A DNA stretch of 64,000 nucleotides from CAVXEH01 sp963805305 (GTDB taxonomy: Bacteria; Chloroflexota; Limnocylindria; QHBO01), in the NCBI GenBank assembly GCA_963805305.1, contig CAWDTM010000004.1, forward strand, positions 124,001 through 188,000. The letters run 5' to 3'. Position numbers and translations under genes: made by a program. The notes under the pieces are model-generated. The model had not been told where the DNA came from. It did no database searches and saw only the letters and a program-made list of their open reading frames with translations. The stretch's first letter is position 1. Each line of letters starts with the position of its first letter. This document shows, one piece after another, positions 8,286-17,003 of the stretch.

Positions 8286-8927
8286 CTACGGGATCGAGAC
8301 GCGCGTCTCGGCCGGACCCCCCTCGTCGGAGGTGAGCAGCGCCTCGCCGGCGAGGAACTGGAGGTCGAACGCCACCGGACCGGGAGCGCGCCGGGTGACG
8401 ACGATGGGGATGGTGAGGGTGGCGCCGGCCTCCAGCGGTCCCCAGCCCAGCGATGTGGTCCCGGCCGGCTCGCCCATCTCGCCGGGTCCGTCGACCCATT
8501 TCGTCCAGGGCTGGACGAGCGCATCGGTGAGGCGGCTCGCCGCCGGGGCGAACGGGGCCAGGAACAGGGTCTGGTCCAGCGCCGTGGGCCAGCGCAGGAC
8601 GATCTCCGCCACGCGCTGGTCGGTGAGGTTCGAGACCCTGACCGTGATCTTCCCGTTTCCGTCGGCGGGGACCGCTGCGGCGACGGTGTAGCCGACGCGG
8701 CGCGTGTCCCGGTGCGGCGGCAGGTCGAGGGAGAGCGGGGGCTCCGGGGTGGCGGTAGGGCTCGGCGCGGTGGTGGCCGGCGAGCCTGAGGGACCGATGG
8801 TGGGGCTCGCCGTCGCCCGGGCGGTCGGCGTGGGCGCTGGCGTCGAGCAGCCGGCCAGGGCCACCGCGAAGAGGAGCATGGCCGCCGGAAGCCGGCGGAC
8901 GGCTCCCGGACGTCGATCGTCAGCCAC
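8286..8927 (-). CDS. Putative lipoprotein downstream of a response regulator
   Basis: 213 residues from a GTG at 8927 that overlaps the end of the response regulator gene by 8 nt. This start supplies an Arg-containing n-region before the hydrophobic stretch and the lipobox ALAGC; starting at the internal ATG (8879) would leave almost no n-region. After the lipid site comes a Thr/Pro/Ser-rich linker of about 45 residues, then a beta-rich domain of about 150 residues without a recognised family. The overlap implies translational coupling with the regulator. The protein could be a sensor accessory or an output of the two-component system; the function is unknown. Confidence 0.6.
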   Translation of the reverse strand: MADDRRPGAVRRLPAAMLLFAVALAGCSTPAPTPTARATASPTIGPSGSPATTAPSPTATPEPPLSLDLPPHRDTRRVGYTVAAAVPADGNGKITVRVSNLTDQRVAEIVLRWPTALDQTLFLAPFAPAASRLTDALVQPWTKWVDGPGEMGEPAGTTSLGWGPLEAGATLTIPIVVTRRAPGPVAFDLQFLAGEALLTSDEGGPAETRVSIP

Positions 8928-9615
8928 GAGGCGGCTGGAGCTCCGTGAGCCGGTTGCGAATGGCGAACGCGGCCGCCTGGGCGCGGCTGGCCAGGCCCAG
9001 CTTGGCGAGGATGTTCGATACGTAGTTGCGGACGGTCTTCTCGGCGAGCTCCATCGCGTCGGCAATCTCCCGGTTCGACTCGCCGTCCGCCACGTGGGCA
9101 AGCACGCGACGCTCCTGCTCGGTCAGGTCACCGAAGGCGCCGGACTCCTCGGCGTGGGTGACGTGCCGGACCCGGTCCAGCACCGCGGCGGTGACCGCCG
9201 GATCGAGCAGTGACCGCCCCGCGGCAACCGTCCGTATCGCGCTCACGAGCTCGCCCGAGCCGATGCGCTTGAGGATGTAGCCGGACGCGCCGGCGGCGAT
9301 CGACTCGAAGACCGCCTCCTCGTCAGCATACGAGGTGAGCATGATCACCGGGATCTTCGGCAGCTCGCCGGTGATGGTCCGGCAGGCATCCGTCCCGCTT
9401 CCGTTCGGCATCCGGATGTCCATCACCACCACGTCCGGGCGAAGGATGCGTGCCAGCCGCACCGCCTCGTTCCCCGACTCCGCTTCGCCGACCACGGTGA
9501 ATCCGTCCTGCCGGTCGAGCAGCGCCGCGAGCCCGATGCGCACGACCTCGTGGTCGTCCGCGATCAGGATCCGGATCGTCGGTGCGCTGGTCGCGGTCAT
9601 GGGTGGGCTCGTCAT
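8920..9615 (-). CDS. NarL/FixJ-type response regulator with LuxR HTH domain
   Basis: 231 residues. The receiver domain (about residues 12-130) has the acidic pair in IADDHE, the phosphoacceptor Asp in VVVMDIRMPNGSG, the Thr in MLTSYADE and the Lys in GYILKRIG. The C-terminal LuxR HTH (about residues 163-220) reads LTEQERRVLAHVADGESNREIA followed by the recognition helix around EKTVRNYVSNIL. It should bind DNA as a dimer after phosphorylation by the adjacent kinase. A second possible ATG lies at 9600. The gene follows the kinase by 43 nt and overlaps the lipoprotein gene. Confidence 0.92.
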   Translation of the reverse strand: MTSPPMTATSAPTIRILIADDHEVVRIGLAALLDRQDGFTVVGEAESGNEAVRLARILRPDVVVMDIRMPNGSGTDACRTITGELPKIPVIMLTSYADEEAVFESIAAGASGYILKRIGSGELVSAIRTVAAGRSLLDPAVTAAVLDRVRHVTHAEESGAFGDLTEQERRVLAHVADGESNREIADAMELAEKTVRNYVSNILAKLGLASRAQAAAFAIRNRLTELQPPRG

Positions 9616-9658
9616 GGTCTCGTGCGTGCGCCGGGGTGCCGGCCTGGCCCCACTCGAA

Positions 9659-11269
9659 TCAACGGCCTCGGCGGGCCGCCCCGAGGGGCATGGTAAGGGA
9701 GACCGCCGATCCCCGCCCGGGAAGCCCCTCCAGGCGGATGGTGGCTCCCATCAGCTCGGCGCGGCGACGGAGGTTCTCCAGCCCCTGGGTCGCTCCTCGA
9801 AGGGCTCGCTGGGCCGCGCGGTCCGGGTCGTATCCCACCCCGTCGTCGCGGATCTCAAGCGCCAGGTCTCCCCCGGAGAACCCGAGATCGACCCAGACGT
9901 GCCGGGCATGAGCGTGTCGGAGCACGTTGCTGAAGGCCTCGTGCACGATCTGGCGCAGCTGCTCAGCCTCTTCCGGCGCCAGGACCGGCGCCGGGGCACC
10001 GGTCACGGTGAGCTCGACGGTGAGAAGCGTGTTGGCGCGCAGCTCATCGGCAACGCCGGCCACGATCTCCTTCGGATCGCGCGACTCGAGGCTCGCGGAG
10101 CGCAGGTCGAAGATGTACCCGCGCAGGTCGCCCACGATCCGGTTCAGCTCCCGCATGGCGATCCGCAGCCGCCCCCGGGGGCCCGGCCGGCGCTCGGCGG
10201 GTTCGCCCCCGGTGTTCGACGGGACCGATCCCGCCGGCTCCGCCGGCAGCGAGGCCTGGACCTCCTCGAGGTGAAGGCCCACCGCGTAGATGGACTGGAT
10301 GATCCCGTCGTGGAGGTCGCGGCCGATGCGCTCACGCTCCCGCAGCAGGAGCTCCCGTCGCCGGACATCGGCCAGGGATCGATCCGTTTCCTGCTCGAAC
10401 AGCTCGCGGAGGCGAATCACGGCGATGGCGATCGCGAGGCCCGCCACGGAGCGCAGGACCTCGATCGGCACACCCAGCGTCGCGTTCACGGTGCTCGAGT
10501 TGACGATCGAGCCGGGCAGGAAGGGAACCGGCATCCCGATGGCGCCGCCAAGCAGCCCGTAGGCCCCCAGGGCCACCACGGCCAGGCGCAGCGACGTGCC
10601 CACCGGTGGACGCAGGGCGGGGCCAAGGGCCGAGGCATTCCGCGCCATGCCGAGCATCGCCGCGACGGCCCCGGGAATCGCCAGCATGTATCGCGACATC
10701 ACGTCGCCGACGGCCAGGGGCGCTCCGACCGCGTCCAGGCTGGAACCGATCCGCCCAGCCTCGAGCCACGGGGCGTGGTCGATGCTGAACGCTCCCCCGA
10801 CGCTTGCCGAGATCGCCACCGTCCCGACCGCCCAGAGCCCCAGCGCCAGAGATGGGACGGCCCGCAGCCATGGCAGGCCGCCGGCCGGTCGTGCGCCGCT
10901 CCCGGGTTCCGCGGCGGTGCCCATGGGCCCCGCGCGCTCGGCGGCGAGGAGCAGCTCCGCGCCGAACTGGAGGAGCAGCGCGAAGCTCGCCGCCTTCAGA
11001 ACGAGCTGGGCGACGAGGAGCACGTCGATGACGGCACTCGGCAGGTACCCGCTCTGGAGTGGAATGAACAGGTATCCCCACTCGACGAAGCCGTGCACGA
11101 AGGCGAAGGCCGCCAGCCATGGGAGCGGCCCGGCCAGCGCCAGCGACGAGCGGCGCCGACTCTGGAGGGCAATGGCCAGGCCCATCACGAAGAAGACCTC
11201 GCCGTACACCGTCAGGACGATGATGCGGTTCGTCTGGAAAAGGTCCCCGAGCCAGTCCACGTACGGCAT
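9659..11269 (-). CDS. Membrane sensor histidine kinase, HisKA_3 type
   Basis: 536 residues from the ATG at 11269; longer starts would run into the divergent gene at 11299. The N-terminal half is hydrophobic with about eight predicted membrane segments (for example VFFVMGLAIAL, WLAAFAFVHGFVEWGYLF). A coiled stretch leads to the HisKA_3 dimerisation helix with the phosphoacceptor His in RERIGRDLHDGIIQSIYAVG. The HATPase domain follows, with the N-box VHEAFSNVLRHA, the DDGVGYD motif and a GLENLRRRAELMG segment. It should phosphorylate the NarL-type regulator encoded directly downstream. The signal is unknown. The membrane sensor part contains no named extracellular domain. Confidence 0.88.
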   Translation of the reverse strand: MPYVDWLGDLFQTNRIIVLTVYGEVFFVMGLAIALQSRRRSSLALAGPLPWLAAFAFVHGFVEWGYLFIPLQSGYLPSAVIDVLLVAQLVLKAASFALLLQFGAELLLAAERAGPMGTAAEPGSGARPAGGLPWLRAVPSLALGLWAVGTVAISASVGGAFSIDHAPWLEAGRIGSSLDAVGAPLAVGDVMSRYMLAIPGAVAAMLGMARNASALGPALRPPVGTSLRLAVVALGAYGLLGGAIGMPVPFLPGSIVNSSTVNATLGVPIEVLRSVAGLAIAIAVIRLRELFEQETDRSLADVRRRELLLRERERIGRDLHDGIIQSIYAVGLHLEEVQASLPAEPAGSVPSNTGGEPAERRPGPRGRLRIAMRELNRIVGDLRGYIFDLRSASLESRDPKEIVAGVADELRANTLLTVELTVTGAPAPVLAPEEAEQLRQIVHEAFSNVLRHAHARHVWVDLGFSGGDLALEIRDDGVGYDPDRAAQRALRGATQGLENLRRRAELMGATIRLEGLPGRGSAVSLTMPLGAARRGR

Positions 11270-11298
11270 CTTAGGCGGCGCGGTACCATCCATCGCCC

Positions 11299-11733
11299 AT
11301 GGCACCCGAACCCGAAACACCCGATCCTGACGCCGAGCGCACGCCGTTCGGCGTCCTGCTCTGGTTTGTCTGGGCCTTCATCCTCCTGGCGCTGACGGGG
11401 CTCCTCCTGCCGAAGATCATCGGGTTCGTCGACTTCAGCGAGAACGCGCCGTTCTCGCTGCTGGGGCTCTTCATGATGGCCGAGATCGCGGTCCTCATCT
11501 TCGGGATCACCGTGGCCCTCCAGCGCAAGAAGATCGCCTGGCGCTTCGCGATCGGCATCGCGCTCCTGGCAGCGCCCATCCTCGCGGGCCTCCCGCCGGC
11601 CGTCCTCTACTTCGATCCGCAGGCCGCGTCGGGGTGGTACGCGCTCTTCGTGCCCGTCGGCATCGTCATCAGCGTCGTCCTGGTCATCGGGCTCCTGCGG
11701 CCCGGCGCCCGCGCGTACTTCAACGAGGACTGA
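11299..11733 (+). CDS. Four-helix integral membrane protein of unknown function
   Basis: 144 residues with an acidic, Pro-rich N-terminus and four hydrophobic segments (around LLWFVWAFILLALTG, LLGLFMMAEIAVLIFG, FAIGIALLAAPILAG and FVPVGIVISVVLVIG). I do not recognise a family. It is divergent from the histidine kinase with only 29 nt between the start codons, so any promoter for either gene must overlap the other's coding sequence or the transcripts must be leaderless. Confidence 0.6.
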   Translation: MAPEPETPDPDAERTPFGVLLWFVWAFILLALTGLLLPKIIGFVDFSENAPFSLLGLFMMAEIAVLIFGITVALQRKKIAWRFAIGIALLAAPILAGLPPAVLYFDPQAASGWYALFVPVGIVISVVLVIGLLRPGARAYFNED

Positions 11734-11784
11734 CGTGGCAGGAAGGCGAGCGACCGCAGTCGCGGGATATCCCGGGGCGCCGCC

Positions 11785-11790
11785 TATAAT
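11785..11790 (+). promoter_or_regulatory. -10 element TATAAT for a leaderless FAH-family gene
   Basis: A perfect TATAAT ends 6 nt before the GTG start at 11797. With transcription starting 6-8 nt after a -10 box, the mRNA would begin at or next to the start codon, and no Shine-Dalgarno sequence is present. Confidence 0.7.
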
Positions 11791-11796
11791 CGGCTC

Positions 11797-12738
11797 GTGA
11801 AGCTGCTCGCCTTCGCGCCTCGCTCGACGCGCGAGGGCATCGCCGGCGGTCCGCCGCGGATCGGCCTCGCCACATCCGTCGGAATCCACGACCTCACCGC
11901 GCTCGGCGTCAGCGACATGTCTTCCCTGGTCACCGCGCCGCCGGCGGACCTGCGCGCGCTGGTGGCACGGGTCGAAGGCTCCGGCGGCGAGCCGGTGGAC
12001 CCCGCCTCCGTCGAGTTGCTCGCTCCGCTGGGGCGTCCCGGCAAGATCGTGTGCGTTGGCCTGAACTACCGCGACCATTGTCGGGAGCAGGGGATCGAGC
12101 CGCCGGCCCACCCACGCCTGTTTGCCAAGTTCGCGAACGCGGTGAACGGTCCGGGGGCACCCATCGTGCGGCCGGCCGCCACCGAGAAGCTCGACCTCGA
12201 ATGCGAGCTCGCGGTCGTCATCGGGCGGCCCGTGTCGCACGTCAGCGTCGAGGAGGCGCTCGAGCCGGTGTTCGGCTACACGATCCTCAACGACGTGACG
12301 ATGCGCGACCTCCAGGCCGAGGACCGCCAGTGGCTCCGCGCCAAGGGAAGCGACGGGTTCGCGCCCATGGGCCCGGTCCTGGTGACCCGCGACGAGATCG
12401 CCGATCCGCAGGCCCTGGGCCTGCGCTCGTGGGTCAACGGCGAGGCGTGGCAGGATTCGTCCACCGCGGAGATGGTCTTCGATGTGCGGACCCTCATCGC
12501 GTTCGTCTCGCGGTTCATCCGGCTGGAGCCCGGCGACGTGCTATCGACCGGCACCCCGGCCGGCGTCGGGCACTACCAGCACCCACCCCGCTACCTCGTG
12601 GGCGGCGACATGGTGCGCTGCGAGATCGAGGGGATCGGGGTCCTCGACAACTTGGTGATCGACGAGACGCCACGCACCGATGACCACGCCACGGCGGCGG
12701 GTGTCGGCTTCGCGGCAGGAGCGGGAGCAAATCCATGA
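11797..12738 (+). CDS. Fumarylacetoacetate hydrolase family protein
   Basis: 313 residues. The FAH catalytic domain is clear from about residue 80 on: KIVCVGLNYRDH, the metal-binding acidic set in LDLECELAVVIGRP, the GYTILNDVTMRDLQ segment, the KGSDGFAPMGPVL loop, and STGTPAGVGHYQHPP near the C-terminus. Members hydrolyse or decarboxylate acyl-pyruvate-type substrates or tautomerise oxaloacetate, with Mg or Mn. The GTG start is favoured because a -10 box lies 6 nt upstream. The stop overlaps the start of tdh (ATGA), so the two are cotranscribed. The link with threonine degradation is not explained by known biochemistry. Confidence 0.88.
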   Translation: MKLLAFAPRSTREGIAGGPPRIGLATSVGIHDLTALGVSDMSSLVTAPPADLRALVARVEGSGGEPVDPASVELLAPLGRPGKIVCVGLNYRDHCREQGIEPPAHPRLFAKFANAVNGPGAPIVRPAATEKLDLECELAVVIGRPVSHVSVEEALEPVFGYTILNDVTMRDLQAEDRQWLRAKGSDGFAPMGPVLVTRDEIADPQALGLRSWVNGEAWQDSSTAEMVFDVRTLIAFVSRFIRLEPGDVLSTGTPAGVGHYQHPPRYLVGGDMVRCEIEGIGVLDNLVIDETPRTDDHATAAGVGFAAGAGANP

Positions 12739-13796
12739 CAGGTTCAACGGCGGGCGACGGCACGCGCACGATGCGGGCGCTGGCCAAGACGCGCCCGGAG
12801 CCAGGGGCGGAGCTGATCGAGCGGGCGATCCCGGTTCCCGGGCCCGGACAGGTGCTCCTCAAGATGGTCGCCGCCTCGATCTGCGGGACGGACTATCACC
12901 TGTACGCCTGGGACCCATGGGCGCGCGAGATCCTGAAACCGCCCACGATCCTGGGCCACGAGCTGGCGGGCATCGTGGCCGCCACCGGGACCGGGGTGAC
13001 GCGCGTCCGGGAGGGCGACCTCGTCGGCGTCGAGAGCCACATCGTGTGCTGGGACTGCGCGCAGTGCCGGCGCGGCGAGATGCACCTCTGCCGGGATCTC
13101 AAGGTCATCGGCGCCCACGTCGACGGCGGGTTCGCGGAGTACGTCGTCATCCCCCAGGAGAACGCCATCGAGTCGAATGGCCTGGACCCCGCGGTCGTGG
13201 CGCTCCAGGAGCCCATGGGCAACGCGGTGCACGCCGCATTCGTGGAGCCTATCGAGGGCAAGACCGTGGCGGTCACCGGCTGCGGTCCTATCGGCCTGTG
13301 CTCGGTGGGGATCGCCAAGGCCTCCGGCGCGTCGTTGGTGGTCGCCACCGACACCGAACCGTACCGGCTGGAGCTGGCGCGTCTCATGGGGGCGGACCTT
13401 GCGCTCGACGCGCGCGACCCGGACACCGTGCGTCGGATCCTCGACGCGACCGGCGAGGACGGCGTGGAGGTCGTTCTGGAGATGAGCGGCTCGGCCCCGG
13501 CGCTGAACCAGGCGCTCGAGTTCATCACCCGTGGCGGACGGATCAGCCTGCTGGGGATCTTCGCCACGCCGGTCAGCGTCGACATCAGCGACCTCTTTAT
13601 CCAGAAGGGCCTGCGCCTCTACGGGATCTACGGTCGCAGGATCTACGACACCTGGGAGCGTACCCAGGACCTCCTGCGCTCGGGACGGTTCGACCCGAGC
13701 CCCATCCTCACCCACCGCTTCGACCTGGCCGACTTCGAGCAGGCCTTTACGCTCATCGCCTCGCGCCACGCGGGCAAGATCGTCCTCCTGCCCTAG
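12735..13796 (+). CDS. tdh: L-threonine 3-dehydrogenase
   Basis: 353 residues of the zinc-dependent medium-chain dehydrogenase family. The catalytic zinc site is seen in ASICGTDYHLY and LGHELAG, and the structural zinc site in CWDCAQCRRGEMHLC. The NAD-binding turn is TGCGPIGLCSVG, with an acidic residue in VATDTEPYR favouring NAD over NADP. The IYGRRIYDTWERT segment is typical of Tdh rather than other alcohol dehydrogenases. It oxidises threonine to 2-amino-3-ketobutyrate. The next gene, kbl, uses that product. The overlap with the FAH gene and the short gap to kbl suggest one functional unit, although kbl also has its own promoter. Confidence 0.92.
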   Translation: MTGSTAGDGTRTMRALAKTRPEPGAELIERAIPVPGPGQVLLKMVAASICGTDYHLYAWDPWAREILKPPTILGHELAGIVAATGTGVTRVREGDLVGVESHIVCWDCAQCRRGEMHLCRDLKVIGAHVDGGFAEYVVIPQENAIESNGLDPAVVALQEPMGNAVHAAFVEPIEGKTVAVTGCGPIGLCSVGIAKASGASLVVATDTEPYRLELARLMGADLALDARDPDTVRRILDATGEDGVEVVLEMSGSAPALNQALEFITRGGRISLLGIFATPVSVDISDLFIQKGLRLYGIYGRRIYDTWERTQDLLRSGRFDPSPILTHRFDLADFEQAFTLIASRHAGKIVLLP

Positions 13797-13843
13797 TCGG
13801 CTCCTGCCGCCTGCGGGCGAGCCCCGCGCGCAACCCGCAGGGG

Positions 13844-13849
13844 GATAAT
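13844..13849 (+). promoter_or_regulatory. -10 element GATAAT before kbl
   Basis: GATAAT ends 7 nt before the ATG at 13857, giving a probable leaderless kbl transcript independent of tdh. It argues for the ATG at 13857 over the one at 13848, which overlaps the hexamer. Confidence 0.55.
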
Positions 13850-13856
13850 GCCCGGC

Positions 13857-15083
<1,227 letters not shown>

Positions 15084-15204
15084 CCCAATTGGACCGTTGT
15101 CCCCCGGCACCGGTCCCACTGGTCGCAACACCGCGCGGATGGTACGGTTGCCCGGCGCGTGCGCGACGCTGCCCCGCGTTGTAGAGGTGCCCTGGTCCCG
15201 GCTG

Positions 15205-15861
15205 ATGCGAGAGCGACCACTCGACCTGATCCTGACGCGACCCGCGACCCAGGCGGCGCCCCGTCGCGCGACGCCCCCGGTCGCGGCTGCGGCCCGACCG
15301 GCGCGCACCGACGTCGATGCCCTCGCTCGGGCCGCAGCCGACGGGGATGTCACGGCCGTCGGACTGCTCTACGACGAGCTCGTCGGCCCCATCTACCGCT
15401 ACGTCGCCATGCGCGTTCGCCGACGGGAGGACGCCGAGGACCTGACCCAGGTTGTCTTCGAGCGCATCGTCGGGGGCCTGCCGCGGTATCGCCAGAACGG
15501 CCACCCCTTCACCGCCTGGGCATTCCGGATCGCGCGCAACGCGGTGATCGACCACGTCCGTCGCGACCGCCCGATGGAGCCGCTGGGTCCCGATCACGAT
15601 CGCGCAGGCGGCCTGGAGGTCGAGGCGATCACGCTCAAGGGCGAGCAGATACGCGAGCTTCGGCAGGCCATCGGACACTTGACTCCCGACCAGCGCGAGG
15701 CGCTCATCCTGCGCTTCGTCGCCGGCCTTTCGGCCGACGAGGCGGCCCAGGTCATGGGGCGCCGGGCCGGGACGATCCGCGGGCTGACCTTCCGCGCCAT
15801 CGGCGCCCTCCGCCGGCTGATGGCCGACGAGGAGGGGGCGGCCCTCGAGGCTGACGCATGA
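15205..15861 (+). CDS. RNA polymerase ECF-type sigma factor
   Basis: 218 residues from the ATG at 15205; the frame is open further upstream and a GTG start cannot be excluded. Region 2 is clear: YDELVGPIYRYVAMRV, RREDAEDLTQVVFERI, and the aromatic melting segment HPFTAWAFRIARNAVIDHVRR. Region 4 follows with LTPDQREALILRFVAGLSADE and the recognition helix near RRAGTIRGLTFRAIGALRRL. There is no region 1.1 or 3, as expected for group 4 sigma factors. Its stop overlaps the start of the DUF5667 gene (ATGA), which strongly suggests the neighbour is its regulatory partner. Confidence 0.88.
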   Translation: MRERPLDLILTRPATQAAPRRATPPVAAAARPARTDVDALARAAADGDVTAVGLLYDELVGPIYRYVAMRVRRREDAEDLTQVVFERIVGGLPRYRQNGHPFTAWAFRIARNAVIDHVRRDRPMEPLGPDHDRAGGLEVEAITLKGEQIRELRQAIGHLTPDQREALILRFVAGLSADEAAQVMGRRAGTIRGLTFRAIGALRRLMADEEGAALEADA

Positions 15862-16730
15862 GCATCCTCGACGCTCCGCTCGCGCTCCTGGACCGCGTCA
15901 TGGCGCGGCACGCCAAGCCGGTCACACCGGACGATCCGGTGGTGCGCCTGATCGCCCGGACAAGCGTTCGGCTGCGGCCGACCCCTGGCTACCGCCGTCG
16001 CCTGCGCGGCCACGTGGTGAACCAGTATGTCGCGGTTCGCGAGGGGCTCGCCGTGCCCGCACCACGCCGGCGTCAGATGGGTCGGCTGGGTCGCTCCGTT
16101 CTGTATGCATCCCTGGCCCTCGCCGTTTCGGTGACGGCGGTGGGCGCCGCGTCGCAGGGCTCGCTGCCCGGCGATGCCCTCTACCCCGTTAAGCGGCAGC
16201 TGGAGCAGGTGCGCATGGAGATCGCCCCCGGCTGGGTCCACCCGACGCTCGTGGCACTGGCGCTCGACGAGCGGCTGTCCGAGGTGGAAGCGCTGGCGCG
16301 GGACGGGCGCTGGGACCGGGTGGCAGGAGCCGTGGCTGACGTCGACGCCGCCGAGACCGCCTTCGCCGCCGCCGTGGGTGTCATCCCCGAAGGCCAGCAG
16401 GGCGACCTCGCGCGGCATACCCAGGTCCTGACCGCGCTGCTTGCGCGAGCACCGGAGGCCGCGGAAGCGGGGCTGCAGCAGGCGCTCGCCGCGACGAGCA
16501 AGGCAGCCGCCGCGGTTGCCGTGGGCCACGGGAATCCGCAGCCCGGAGCCCCCGCCGGGCGCGGCGAGGCAGCCGGGCAGAACGGAAACGGCAACGCCTC
16601 GAACGGGCCCGGCGCTTCGCCATCGGCGAGCCCGCGCGGCCCGGATCCAAAGCCCACGCCATCGCCGCGGGCCTCAACGAAGCCAACGCAGCCCCCGCAC
16701 CCCACGAACTCCCCGCCCGGTCGGCCCTAG
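15858..16730 (+). CDS. DUF5667 membrane protein, likely partner of the sigma factor
   Basis: 290 residues. A cytoplasmic N-terminal segment of about 75 residues is followed by one membrane helix (SVLYASLALAVSVTAVGAAS). The DUF5667 signature comes next (GDALYPVKRQLEQVRMEIA) with an external helical region. The C-terminal 70 residues are low-complexity Gly/Asn/Pro/Ser/Lys. A soluble N-terminus fused to one membrane helix and cotranslated with an ECF sigma factor is the usual shape of an anti-sigma factor. No zinc HXXXCXXC motif is visible, so if it binds the sigma factor it does so by another fold. DUF5667 itself has no assigned activity. Confidence 0.7.
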   Translation: MSILDAPLALLDRVMARHAKPVTPDDPVVRLIARTSVRLRPTPGYRRRLRGHVVNQYVAVREGLAVPAPRRRQMGRLGRSVLYASLALAVSVTAVGAASQGSLPGDALYPVKRQLEQVRMEIAPGWVHPTLVALALDERLSEVEALARDGRWDRVAGAVADVDAAETAFAAAVGVIPEGQQGDLARHTQVLTALLARAPEAAEAGLQQALAATSKAAAAVAVGHGNPQPGAPAGRGEAAGQNGNGNASNGPGASPSASPRGPDPKPTPSPRASTKPTQPPHPTNSPPGRP

Positions 16731-16909
16731 CGGCCGGCGCGAGCCCGGTTGCCGGCGACCGGTCATCGCCAGCGGCGTGCACGCTGGATGCCACGGCGAT
16801 CGTCTGCCACGTCCAGGCAGCTGCGTCCTTCATTCCGGAGAGTCACGCTGCGCATCGTGCTCCCGGATCGGTGAGCGCCGATGGGTCGCCGCCTGCCGGC
16901 ACAACAGAA

Positions 16910-16939
16910 GACGGGGTAGAGGCGAACCTCTACCCCGTC
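16910..16939. terminator. Strong hairpin between the convergent DUF5667 and surface-protein genes
   Basis: A 13-bp perfect stem with a CGAA loop. On the minus strand it is followed by a T-rich stretch (TTCTGTTGTG), fitting termination of the large surface-protein transcript. It can also serve the plus-strand sigma operon. Confidence 0.6.
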
Positions 16940-16963
16940 CCTGCCAGGGGGGCTGGTGCCATG

Positions 16964-16993
16964 CCGAGGACCGGTCCGGGGACCGGTCCTCGG
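16964..16993. terminator. 30-nt perfect palindromic hairpin at the 3' end of the large surface-protein gene
   Basis: Arms of 14 bp (CCGAGGACCGGTCC) flank a GG loop, 11 nt beyond the stop codon at 17004. It forms a tandem pair with the hairpin at 16910-16939. There is no T tract directly after it. Confidence 0.6.
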
Positions 16994-17003
16994 ATTCAAC
17001 GGA

